Source: Paraglaciecola polaris LMG 21857 (GTDB lineage Bacteria > Pseudomonadota > Gammaproteobacteria > Enterobacterales > Alteromonadaceae). From it: 64,000 nt of DNA. The notes under the pieces were generated by a model that was not told the DNA's origin, did not search any database, and worked only from the letters and a program-made list of their open reading frames with translations. The stretch's first letter is position 1. Each line of letters begins with the position of its first letter. Location of the stretch: positions 114,688 through 178,687 of the forward strand of contig NZ_BAER01000024.1 in the NCBI RefSeq assembly GCF_000315055.1. The letters are read 5' to 3'. Shown here piece by piece: positions 16,847-25,057 of this stretch. The translations under genes were made by a program, and so were the position numbers.

Positions 16847-18271
16847 CTATTTAAATGTTCTGATATCGGTGAATTTACCGACTATGGCAGCAGCGGCAGC
16901 CATTTCGGGACTCACTAAATGGGTGAAAGCCCCACGCCCTTGCCGACCGACAAAGTTACGATTACTGGTTGATGCGCAGCGTTGTCCTGCCGTTAATACA
17001 TCGTCATTCATGCCTAAGCACATAGAGCAGCCAGGTAACCGCCATTCAAAACCAGCTTGTAAAAATATCTGATCGAGACCTTCTAGCTCAGCCTGATGTT
17101 TCACCGCCGCAGAGCCAGGCACGACGATCGCGCTGACCTTAGGCGATATTTTATGGTTACCTATTACGCTGGCAGCTTTGCGTAAGTCTTCGATGCGGCT
17201 ATTGGTGCAAGAACCAATAAATACATGACTGATTGACACATCACTGAGCATTTGCCCAGGGACGAGTTGCATGTAAGTTAATGCTTGGATAGCCGCTTCT
17301 TTTTCCATTGCGTTGGTCACTGAGTCTGGACAAGGGATCGGTTTATCTATGGCAACGACTTGCCCTGGGTTTGTGCCCCAAGTTACTTGGGGGGCTATGT
17401 CATTTGCGCGAAGCAGTACTTCTTTATCAAACCTTGCTCCTTCGTCACTTTTTAGCGTTTTCCAGTGTGTTAATGCGTCGTTCCATTCCCTGCCATTTGG
17501 GCTGTGTCGGCGGGTTTGTAGATAGGCAAATGTGACATCGTCAGGAGCTATGATCCCAGCTTTGGCACCGGCTTCTATACTCATATTACAAATAGTCATA
17601 CGCTGCTCCATGCTCATTTTTTCTATGGCTTGGCCACAATACTCAATGACGTGCCCCGTTGCTCCTGCATGACCTATGTGACCTATAACTGCCAGTATAA
17701 TGTCCTTGGCAGTTACGCCCGCGCCCAATTTGCCGTCAATGCGAATGCGCATACTTTTTGCCTTACTCTGGCGTAAGGTTTGCGTGGCAAGCACATGTTC
17801 AACCTCCGACGTGCCGATACCGAATGCCAGAGCGCCGAATGCACCATGAGTGGCTGTGTGGGAGTCACCACATACCACCGTCATACCGGGTAATATAAGG
17901 CCCATTTCAGGCGCCATAACATGCACGATACCTTGCTCTTTACTGCCTACGGGGTAAAGCACAATACCGTGATATTGGCAGTTATGGACTAATGTGGTCA
18001 ATTGCAACGCGTTTAACGGGCCACACGCATCAAGTGCTAAGGAGCGCGTCGATACGCTGTGATCCATAGTAGCTATGGTTTTATGGGGGCAACGTACATG
18101 GCGTTTTTTTTGTTTTAGGCCATCAAATGCTTGTGGTGAGGTCACCTCATGTATCAGGTGGCGGTCGATATAGAGCAGTTGTTGCTTACTATTTTGTTGC
18201 GTAGCGTTTTTTGCGGGAGCAGCGGAAATAGCATGAGCTTCCCACAATTTGTCATAGAGGGTTTTGGACAC
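16847..18271 (-). CDS. leuC: Aconitase-family isomerase/hydratase large subunit (LeuC type)
   Basis: 474 residues from GTG 18271. I chose this start because AAGGTGA is well spaced before it and the product then begins MSKTLYDKL, as E. coli LeuC does (MAKTLYEKL); a GTG three codons earlier is the alternative. Iron-sulfur ligands are present: Cys in [13 protein letters not shown] and two in [29 protein letters not shown] is the canonical LeuC active-site run. Similarity to enterobacterial LeuC is high over the full length. The context (amidase, HyuAB, CoA-transferase, lyase) suggests hydration of citraconate or a related alkylmaleate. Whether the genome has a second leuCD next to leuAB is the key unknown. 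Confidence 0.87.
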   Translation of the reverse strand: MSKTLYDKLWEAHAISAAPAKNATQQNSKQQLLYIDRHLIHEVTSPQAFDGLKQKKRHVRCPHKTIATMDHSVSTRSLALDACGPLNALQLTTLVHNCQYHGIVLYPVGSKEQGIVHVMAPEMGLILPGMTVVCGDSHTATHGAFGALAFGIGTSEVEHVLATQTLRQSKAKSMRIRIDGKLGAGVTAKDIILAVIGHIGHAGATGHVIEYCGQAIEKMSMEQRMTICNMSIEAGAKAGIIAPDDVTFAYLQTRRHSPNGREWNDALTHWKTLKSDEGARFDKEVLLRANDIAPQVTWGTNPGQVVAIDKPIPCPDSVTNAMEKEAAIQALTYMQLVPGQMLSDVSISHVFIGSCTNSRIEDLRKAASVIGNHKISPKVSAIVVPGSAAVKHQAELEGLDQIFLQAGFEWRLPGCSMCLGMNDDVLTAGQRCASTSNRNFVGRQGRGAFTHLVSPEMAAAAAIVGKFTDIRTFK

Positions 18272-18301
18272 GTTTGTCACCTTGTATCAATATTTTATGG
18301 A

Positions 18302-18919
18302 TTACAGCTGGGCCAGGGCACCACACAACTCTTCTAGGGATACCACCACACCATATTTAGCATTGATGTCGTGTAAACTGGCATTGTGAGCGGTTAAATT
18401 TCGATCGCCGCAGCCCTGAGGTACCACAAAAACAGGGTAATCGTGTTGTAAACCGTCTACCGCGGTCGCTCTTACGCAACCGCTGGTGGTTAATCCGACA
18501 ACCACAATTGAATCCGCATTTTTGTTTTGTAAATGTGTGTGCAAATCGGTTTTAAAAAAACCGCTAGCCCAGCACTTTTCAATAATGGGCTCATCTGGTC
18601 TGGGGGTTATTCTTGGGTCAATCTGTACCCACTTACTGTTGGCTTGTAGTATGTTTAAGTCCGGCAGTCGGGTACGAAATACGCGAGCTTGTTGCTCATT
18701 GTGGTACACCACAGTGGTGTATAAAATGGGCAAGTCTCGGGCTCTGAATTGTTCAAGCAGATGCTTAATGTTGTCTACTTCAGCTGTGAAATCTCCCCCT
18801 AATCGGCTCTCTGATTGCGTAAACCCCAATGACATGTCGATGATCACCAACGCTGGGCGTGAGCCAAGCGTTAGTGAACCAACGGATAAATCATGATCGT
18901 TCGTGGTCTTTTTGTTCAC
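18302..18919 (-). CDS. Isochorismatase-fold amidase (N-carbamoylsarcosine / maleamate amidase type)
   Basis: 205 residues from GTG 18919, preferred because AGAGGA is six bases upstream; a GTG at 18937, three bases from the hyuB stop, is an alternative. The catalytic triad of the cysteine hydrolase family is visible: Asp in ALVIIDMSLGF, Lys in IIEKCWASGF and nucleophile Cys in GLTTSGCVRATAVDGL. The TSGCVRATA motif is shared by N-carbamoylsarcosine amidase and maleamate amidase (NicF), both releasing ammonia from a linear amide. It directly follows hyuB, so it probably hydrolyses the ring-opened product of HyuAB. The exact amide is not determined by sequence. Confidence 0.85.
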   Translation of the reverse strand: MNKKTTNDHDLSVGSLTLGSRPALVIIDMSLGFTQSESRLGGDFTAEVDNIKHLLEQFRARDLPILYTTVVYHNEQQARVFRTRLPDLNILQANSKWVQIDPRITPRPDEPIIEKCWASGFFKTDLHTHLQNKNADSIVVVGLTTSGCVRATAVDGLQHDYPVFVVPQGCGDRNLTAHNASLHDINAKYGVVVSLEELCGALAQL

Positions 18920-18939
18920 ATGATTTCCTCTATCCACGA

Positions 18940-20805
18940 TTAAGCTCGAGCTCGAACAAAGCGTGGTGTTTCAGGTGCAGGAAGACCAGTTTCTTCTAAG
19001 CAGCGGGCTTTTATTTCTTCAATAGTGCCACCAAAGTCGAATAATTGCGTTTCGCCTCGAGCATTACTGAGCTTTTCTCGTAATGTTACGGTTTTCGTTA
19101 ACTCAACGTGGCCATTTTCTATTATTACGCCATAACGTTTCGCCCCTTCAATGGACACCAAACCGCGATTTACGTCGTCCAAAACATGAGCCGGTTCACG
19201 CAAGTATGGGTCACCCCAACCACCACCACCCCAAGTGTTAAAGTACAGTACGTCGCCTTTTTTAACTTCGATGCCATCACACTTTGCCGGCAAGGTTTGC
19301 TGTGTGCCATCTGCTCGGTGAATTACTTTTGTTGAACGCATACCAGGCGTGCCACCGTTTACACCCCAAGGGTACGTTAACCAACGATCATCATGGATAG
19401 CGATTGATCCATCGTTTAAGAATCGATAAGCAACCGACAACCCGTTTCCACCTCGGTATTGTCCTGCGCCACCTGAGTCGACGATGGTTTCATATTTATC
19501 TACCTGTAGCGGGAAATAAGCTTCGATGAATTCATTGGGAACATTAGTAAACCCCGGCCACAACGAGTGGCCATCTGGACCGTCTCCAACAGGACGACCC
19601 GGGATCCCACCAAAACCAATCTGAAATAATTGAAACCACTCGCCGTTATCATCGTAACCAGAATAGAACAGGTGTGGAGAGTCAGAAAACCCCGCTGCGT
19701 TCATCGCTTCTGGCGCTCCTTGACCGAGTAACCCACCCATTACGTCGAAAATACGTCCTAGGGCATGAGTTCTGCCAGACAATGCCGCAGGAAAGTGTGG
19801 TTTAAGCAGGCTGCCTGCCGGGATGTGCACATCCACTAAATCGTAAAATCCATCGTTAAATAAAATTTGTGGATCGACCAAGTTAATGGTGAAAGAGCCA
19901 AAGAACATTTTGAACATGTCTTCGTTTAGGTAAAAATTGATTGAGCTTTGTGCTTGCGGATCGGTTCCTTCGAAGTCAAAAAATGCGCGGTCACCTTCGC
20001 GCCACATTTTACACTGAATTTTATACGGGCCCATGCCCACGCCATCGTCACAGACATAGTCCACAAAGGTTCTTGGCTCTTCTGGTACCAACATATTTAT
20101 AATGGCACTCATGGCGACACGGTTTCGTTCAAGCATGATCTCCATGGTGGAATAAAACACGTCGTCGCCAAAGCGTTCTGAAATTTCAATGCAACGTTTA
20201 GCGGCGGTATTACAGGCCGCAACTAACGCATTAAGATCGAATCTATTCCACTGAGGGGTACGCACGTTGTGTAAAATTAAATCCAACAAGTCAGATTGTA
20301 ACTCGCCTTTTTTATACAGCTTAGTGGGGGGGATCCTAATGCCTTCTTGGAAAATGCTTTCGGCTTTGATCGGTATTGAGCCTGGCACCATACCGCCGTT
20401 ATCAGACATATGCCCAAACATTGCAGACCAAGCAATGTGGCGGCCTTCTCTAAAAATAGGCACCAATACAATCCAATCTGGAAGGTGAGAAACCGCCGCA
20501 TTGGTCATATAGGGATCGTTAGTCAAAATGATATCGCCTTCTTCAAGCTCCCCTTCAAATGCATCCATGAAGCCGTGAATGAATGAGCCGAATTGACCTA
20601 CTACCATTTTGCCATCTTTATTGGCAATCATAGGGAAACAGTCACCTTGCTCACGTATGCCAGGGCTCATTGCTGTTCTGAATAACACGGCGTCCATTTC
20701 TTCCCGTGCGTTGCTTAGGGTATTTTCAATGATATCTACGGTTACCGTGTCTACATCGACACGGCCCAGAGGCGACGTATTGCTTTGTTTTATTTTATTA
20801 TTCAT
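18940..20805 (-). CDS. hyuB: Hydantoinase B / oxoprolinase family subunit
   Basis: 621 residues, length normal for HyuB. It starts DVDTVTVDIIENTLSNAREEM and has the family runs MSPGIREQGDCFPMIANKDG, NDPYMTNAAVSHLPDW, FGHMSDNGGMVPGSIP, and a C-terminal GGAGQYRGGNGL and WGGGGWGDP. HyuA-HyuB pairs form ATP-dependent amidohydrolases (N-methylhydantoinase, 5-oxoprolinase) or, with further subunits, acetone and acetophenone carboxylases. No gamma subunit is present here, favouring ring hydrolysis over carboxylation. It is 9 bases downstream of hyuA with GGAG before the ATG. Gene symbol denotes family only. Confidence 0.9.
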   Translation of the reverse strand: MNNKIKQSNTSPLGRVDVDTVTVDIIENTLSNAREEMDAVLFRTAMSPGIREQGDCFPMIANKDGKMVVGQFGSFIHGFMDAFEGELEEGDIILTNDPYMTNAAVSHLPDWIVLVPIFREGRHIAWSAMFGHMSDNGGMVPGSIPIKAESIFQEGIRIPPTKLYKKGELQSDLLDLILHNVRTPQWNRFDLNALVAACNTAAKRCIEISERFGDDVFYSTMEIMLERNRVAMSAIINMLVPEEPRTFVDYVCDDGVGMGPYKIQCKMWREGDRAFFDFEGTDPQAQSSINFYLNEDMFKMFFGSFTINLVDPQILFNDGFYDLVDVHIPAGSLLKPHFPAALSGRTHALGRIFDVMGGLLGQGAPEAMNAAGFSDSPHLFYSGYDDNGEWFQLFQIGFGGIPGRPVGDGPDGHSLWPGFTNVPNEFIEAYFPLQVDKYETIVDSGGAGQYRGGNGLSVAYRFLNDGSIAIHDDRWLTYPWGVNGGTPGMRSTKVIHRADGTQQTLPAKCDGIEVKKGDVLYFNTWGGGGWGDPYLREPAHVLDDVNRGLVSIEGAKRYGVIIENGHVELTKTVTLREKLSNARGETQLFDFGGTIEEIKARCLEETGLPAPETPRFVRARA

Positions 20806-20814
20806 GTTCGTCTC

Positions 20815-22878
20815 CTAAAACTTTATTGGATTGATGAGAATATTACCGACAACGTCTACTGAGGCTTCATAGCCAGGCAGAATGACGGACGTTGAATCCA
20901 TTTCACATATAATGGCAGGGCCATGTAGGCAGATGCCTTGATGCATCTTATTTCGGTCGTATATAGGGGCGGTGTGATATTCACCTTCGAAATAAATTTT
21001 GCTGTGGGCGATAGTACAATCTGCAAGCGTAGCGCCTGCGGTTCCACGTGGCATGGTTGGTAGCTCGCCGCTGCTGGCAGTGGCAATGGCACGGATCATA
21101 ACGATTTCGTGTCCTTCTTCTAAGGCAAAGGTAAAGAGCTGAGTGTGCTCTTTATCAAATTGCGCTTTTAAGACATCCAATCCATTGGCTTGTAGTTCGC
21201 TTAGGGTGAATTCAACAGACAATTGAAAGGCTTGTCCTGTGTATCGCACATCGGCTTGAAAGGTAAGATCTTGTGCGTCTGCAGGGATCCCGTCTGCTAA
21301 AAGTGTGGAACAGGCTTTCTCTTGTAACTCAATAAGAGCACTGGTGAGTTCCTCTTTAGTGCTGTTTTTGAGCAGTTTCACATAGGTACGGGATGCTTCA
21401 TCTCGCACCTGCGTGGTGGCATCACCGTAGGCACACAAGACACCGGGTCCGGGAGGAATTATTGTCGGCCAAGCTTGCGTTAAAATACCCAGTGCATTGG
21501 CATGCAGAGGACCCGCACCGCCGAACCCCACTAAGGCGAAGTCTCGTGGATCGAACCCTTGCTCAACAGAGACTAAACGAAGGGCACCAAACATAGCTTC
21601 GTTGGCAATTTTGATTATACCTTCGGCTGCTTCTTCAACGGATATACCCATAGCATCGGCAACTTTTTTTACGGCCGCTACCGCGGCGCTCTTATCGATC
21701 GCCATGGCACCTCCTAGTTGAACGTCAGAAGGTAAGTAGCCCAGTACAACGTTTGCATCACATACCGTCGGTTCGGTTCCGCCTTTCATGTAGGCGGCAG
21801 GTCCGGGTTTTGCACCAGCTGATTCGGGACCTACTCGCAGGGCTTTGGTTAGCTCAGGTACAAAAGCGATAGAGCCACCGCCTGCTCCCACTGTACGTAC
21901 ATCCACCGAAGGTGCGCGCACTGTTACATCGCCAACACGCGTTTCGCGACGAACGCGAGCTTTAGCGTCTTGAATAAGGGCTACATCTGTCGAGGTACCG
22001 CCCATATCAAAGGTCAATATGTCGTTAAATCCGGCTTTACTACAAAAATGTATGGCACCAGATACCCCGCCAGCGGGTCCAGACATTAACAAGTTAACTG
22101 GACTTTCGGCTGATGAGCGAGCGGATGCTAAACCACCGTCAGAACGTAAAATAGATAAATGTAAATCGTTACCCATTTTACCCATTAGCGATTGACTCAA
22201 ATTATCCACATATCGTGCGACTTCAGGTCTAACGTAGCTGTTGACTACAGTGGTTTCGGTGCGCTCATATTCTTGCATTTCAGGCACCACATCACTGGAT
22301 ATGGAGATGGGAACATCCGTAAAAAACTCACTGGCAATGTTCTTCGCTTGTTGCTCGTGGGCACCGTTTAAATAAGAATTTATAAAACAAATCGTTAACG
22401 CTTCGACTTGGCCGGTATTTTTAAGTTTTAGCAGTTGTTCTCGTAAGGCGACTTCATCTAATTCGGTAACCGTTTGTCCTTTTGCACTCATGCGCTCGTC
22501 TGCTTCTATGGTCAATTCGAGCGGGGCGAGTAGAGGCTTTTTGACAAAGCTTACCCAACCACCTAAGCCACCGGGGCAAAAAGACCTTGCCACTTGCAGC
22601 ACTTGCTTGTAGCCCTTAGTGGTCACTAGACCTACCTTTGCGCCTTTGCCGGTTAATACCGCATTGGTCGCGACAGTAGTGCCATGCATGACTCTGCCGA
22701 TTTTACTCACATCGACACCTGACTCTTGGCAGATACGGGCAATACCATTGAGTACCCCGACAGATGAATCTTCTGGCGTTGAGGGAACCTTCGCCGTGTG
22801 TGTTTCACCCGTTATTTCATTAATCAACAGTAAGTCAGTGAACGTACCGCCTACATCTACACCTAATCGATAACTCAT
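20815..22878 (-). CDS. hyuA: Hydantoinase A / oxoprolinase family subunit (ATPase)
   Basis: 687 residues. ASKHA-type nucleotide-binding signatures occur at the N-terminus (GVDVGGTFTDLLLI) and in the middle (ILTFDMGGTSTDVALI), with HGTTVATNAVL and DVRTVGAGGGSIAF between. The segment CPGGLGGWVSFVKKPLLAPL is typical of the N-methylhydantoinase/acetophenone-carboxylase branch. This subunit would phosphorylate the carbonyl of a cyclic amide or imide and drive opening together with HyuB. First of the HyuAB pair, preceded by GGAG; 32 bases after the lyase gene. Known N-methylhydantoinases need ATP and also act on succinimide-like rings, which informs the pathway proposal. Confidence 0.9.
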   Translation of the reverse strand: MSYRLGVDVGGTFTDLLLINEITGETHTAKVPSTPEDSSVGVLNGIARICQESGVDVSKIGRVMHGTTVATNAVLTGKGAKVGLVTTKGYKQVLQVARSFCPGGLGGWVSFVKKPLLAPLELTIEADERMSAKGQTVTELDEVALREQLLKLKNTGQVEALTICFINSYLNGAHEQQAKNIASEFFTDVPISISSDVVPEMQEYERTETTVVNSYVRPEVARYVDNLSQSLMGKMGNDLHLSILRSDGGLASARSSAESPVNLLMSGPAGGVSGAIHFCSKAGFNDILTFDMGGTSTDVALIQDAKARVRRETRVGDVTVRAPSVDVRTVGAGGGSIAFVPELTKALRVGPESAGAKPGPAAYMKGGTEPTVCDANVVLGYLPSDVQLGGAMAIDKSAAVAAVKKVADAMGISVEEAAEGIIKIANEAMFGALRLVSVEQGFDPRDFALVGFGGAGPLHANALGILTQAWPTIIPPGPGVLCAYGDATTQVRDEASRTYVKLLKNSTKEELTSALIELQEKACSTLLADGIPADAQDLTFQADVRYTGQAFQLSVEFTLSELQANGLDVLKAQFDKEHTQLFTFALEEGHEIVMIRAIATASSGELPTMPRGTAGATLADCTIAHSKIYFEGEYHTAPIYDRNKMHQGICLHGPAIICEMDSTSVILPGYEASVDVVGNILINPIKF

Positions 22879-22910
22879 ATTGCTCTCCGATGTAAGGCTA
22901 AATTAGCCCC

Positions 22911-23813
22911 TTAATTGTTATAATATTTTTCCATCCAGGATTTCGCTTTACCGCCGGTCGCGGTGCCCGTTAAGGCAATGGCTACATTAGATGCTTTTAA
23001 CAGTAATGGGATATTGATACCGGTATCAAAACCCATTTGCTCAAGCATCATGACGACATCCTCAGTCGCCACATTTCCGCTGGCGCCAGGGGCAAAAGGA
23101 CAGCCCCCTAAACCCGCTATTGAGGCATCGAATTTGCGAATACCTGCTTCAATTGCAGCATATGTATTGGCAAGCCCCATGGCTCGAGTATCATGAAAAT
23201 GACAAGATAATATGTCGCTATCGAATCGGCTTACTAAGCCACCCATCAAGCTTTGTACTTGGGCGGGATTTGCTGCACCGATAGTATCGGCAATGACAAT
23301 ACCGCTCGCACCTGCTTCAATAAGTTGTTCGGTTACGCGGTACACCTCATCGGGCGCTATTTTCCCCTCGAACGGACAGGCCCATGCAGTCGCTACGTAG
23401 GCTTGCACATTTGCCCTTTTTGATTTTGCTAAACTCAGTACATCCCGACTCACATTGACACTCTGCTGGGTTGTCATGCGAATATTTTTCTCATTCATAG
23501 TGTTTGATGCAGCTATTACCAGCGACGTCAGGGGCACGTTTGCTTCAAGGGCTAACTCGAACCCTTTCATATTTGGGATAAGTGCTGAATACCGCGCACT
23601 TCCTTTGGGTAACATGGCAAATAAGTCCGCGGTTCCCGCCATAGCGGGAACCGCTTTAGGAGACACAAATGCACCCACTTCTATTTCAGGCACACCTGCA
23701 GCTTCAAGGGCCAAAATCAGACTCAAACGTTGCTCTAAATTAAGTACCTTGGGTTGATTTTGTAAACCATCACGGGGACCCACGTCGTTAATGGTGACTT
23801 TATTTGATGCCAT
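22911..23813 (-). CDS. HMG-CoA-lyase-family enzyme, candidate (R)-citramalyl-CoA lyase
   Basis: 300 residues, DRE-TIM barrel lyase. It keeps NDVGPRDGLQNQ at the N-terminus (metal and catalytic Arg-Asp), EVGAFVSPKAVPAM, CHFHDTRAMGLANTYAA (metal His pair) and the active-site cysteine loop GLGGCPFAPGASGNVATED. The family cleaves 3-hydroxy-acyl-CoA thioesters; HMG-CoA lyase gives acetoacetate plus acetyl-CoA, while a Chloroflexus member, (R)-citramalyl-CoA lyase, gives pyruvate plus acetyl-CoA. The start codon overlaps the CoA-transferase stop by one base (TAATG), so the two are translationally coupled. No leucine-degradation genes (methylcrotonyl-CoA carboxylase) are nearby, which argues against the classical role. 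Confidence 0.85.
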   Translation of the reverse strand: MASNKVTINDVGPRDGLQNQPKVLNLEQRLSLILALEAAGVPEIEVGAFVSPKAVPAMAGTADLFAMLPKGSARYSALIPNMKGFELALEANVPLTSLVIAASNTMNEKNIRMTTQQSVNVSRDVLSLAKSKRANVQAYVATAWACPFEGKIAPDEVYRVTEQLIEAGASGIVIADTIGAANPAQVQSLMGGLVSRFDSDILSCHFHDTRAMGLANTYAAIEAGIRKFDASIAGLGGCPFAPGASGNVATEDVVMMLEQMGFDTGINIPLLLKASNVAIALTGTATGGKAKSWMEKYYNN

Positions 23814-25015
23814 TAGCCGATTACCTTTGCTGTTTTCAGGCGTTTAACTTCTTGAGCGTCCATACCTAATAATTCGTTCAGCACTTGGTCGGTATGTTGA
23901 CCTAGCCCAGGGGCGGCAGTGAAGGTTTCTTCGTTGGTTCGTGAGAACTTAATAGGGTTGCCAGGCCCCTTGGTTTTATATCCTTCAGGGTCTGATAACT
24001 CCACAACCATATTACGGTGCAATACTTGCTCGTCGCTCAGGGCTTGGGAGAACTTATTGACTGGCGCACAAGGGATACGCGCTTTTTCAAGTAGGTTTAT
24101 CCAGTGTGCTGAGGTATTTTTAGACAGCACCTTGTTGAGTGTTTCGTTGATGAAGTCTTGATCTTTCCAGCGACCGGGTTGCGTGTCATATTCTGGTTTA
24201 TCGAATTCGGCTACCTTTAATAAATCTTTCAAATTTTGCCAGAAATTATCGGTGATAACGGCAATGACAATGTGCCCATCAGCCGTGGTAAAGGTATTGT
24301 ATGGCACGTGTACGAAGTGCGAGTTGCCGATAGGATAGGGGTCTTTACCTGATATAAAATGCATCGTTGCCATGTAATTCAGTAAAGAAATTTGGCAATC
24401 GAGCATAGACACGTCAACGTCTTGTCCTTCGCCACTGCGCTCGCGTTCAAGTAAAGCCGCTTGAATACCCATGACGGCAAACATTCCGCCGCCTAAATCG
24501 CCAATGGGGATACCAGCTCTAATTTGTTGATCAGGACCGGCGCCAGTAATCGACATGCCGCCACCCATTGCTTGTGCAACTTGGTCAAAGGCAGGGCGTT
24601 TGAATCCGGGACCATCGTTACCAAATCCCGTGATTGAACAAGAAATAATCCGTGGATTCACTTCTTTGAGGTGCGCATGGTCAATTTTCAAACGGGTAGG
24701 CACACCGGCTCCGAAGTTATTAATAACAACATCTGATTTTTTGACTAAATCGTAGAATACCTTTAATCCTTCGGGCGACTTAAGGTCTATACAGACGCTC
24801 TGTTTATTTCGGTTAAGCGTAATGAAATACGCCCCCATGCCGTTAATAGAATTTTCAGGGTCGTTGGCCAGTAACGAGCGTGTGCCTTCACCTTTTAGGG
24901 GTTCAACTTTAATTGTTTCAGCACCTAAATCGGCTAAGATCATCCCGCAATAAGGACCAGACAACATATGCGTTAAATCAATGATACGCAGTCCTGATAA
25001 GGGTTTATTTTTCAC
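23813..25015 (-). CDS. Class III CoA-transferase, candidate succinyl-CoA:citramalate CoA-transferase
   Basis: 400 residues, CaiB/BaiF family length. Signatures: LRIIDLTHMLSGPYCGMILADLGAETIKVE, LNRNKQSVCIDLKSPEG, SITGFGNDGP, and the catalytic aspartate in GQDVDVSMLDCQISLL (about residue 166-170). It moves CoA between carboxylic acids in the cytoplasm. In Chloroflexus a family III transferase for D-citramalate is encoded beside the HMG-CoA-lyase-like citramalyl-CoA lyase; the same neighbour pair, here overlapping by one base, occurs in this operon. Substrate assignment is therefore by context, not by a diagnostic residue. Confidence 0.87.
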   Translation of the reverse strand: MKNKPLSGLRIIDLTHMLSGPYCGMILADLGAETIKVEPLKGEGTRSLLANDPENSINGMGAYFITLNRNKQSVCIDLKSPEGLKVFYDLVKKSDVVINNFGAGVPTRLKIDHAHLKEVNPRIISCSITGFGNDGPGFKRPAFDQVAQAMGGGMSITGAGPDQQIRAGIPIGDLGGGMFAVMGIQAALLERERSGEGQDVDVSMLDCQISLLNYMATMHFISGKDPYPIGNSHFVHVPYNTFTTADGHIVIAVITDNFWQNLKDLLKVAEFDKPEYDTQPGRWKDQDFINETLNKVLSKNTSAHWINLLEKARIPCAPVNKFSQALSDEQVLHRNMVVELSDPEGYKTKGPGNPIKFSRTNEETFTAAPGLGQHTDQVLNELLGMDAQEVKRLKTAKVIG

Positions 25016-25057
25016 TATAAATTACTCCAATGTGGAAAAGCCAAAGGGCTTTGGAAA

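Noticed and set aside
18302..22878. Creatinine / N-methylhydantoin pathway (HyuAB plus N-carbamoylsarcosine amidase)
   Set aside because: Those two families fit, but no sarcosine oxidase, creatinine deaminase or folate-linked genes are present, and LeuCD, CoA-transferase and lyase would be unexplained. Kept only as an alternative for the ring-opening steps.
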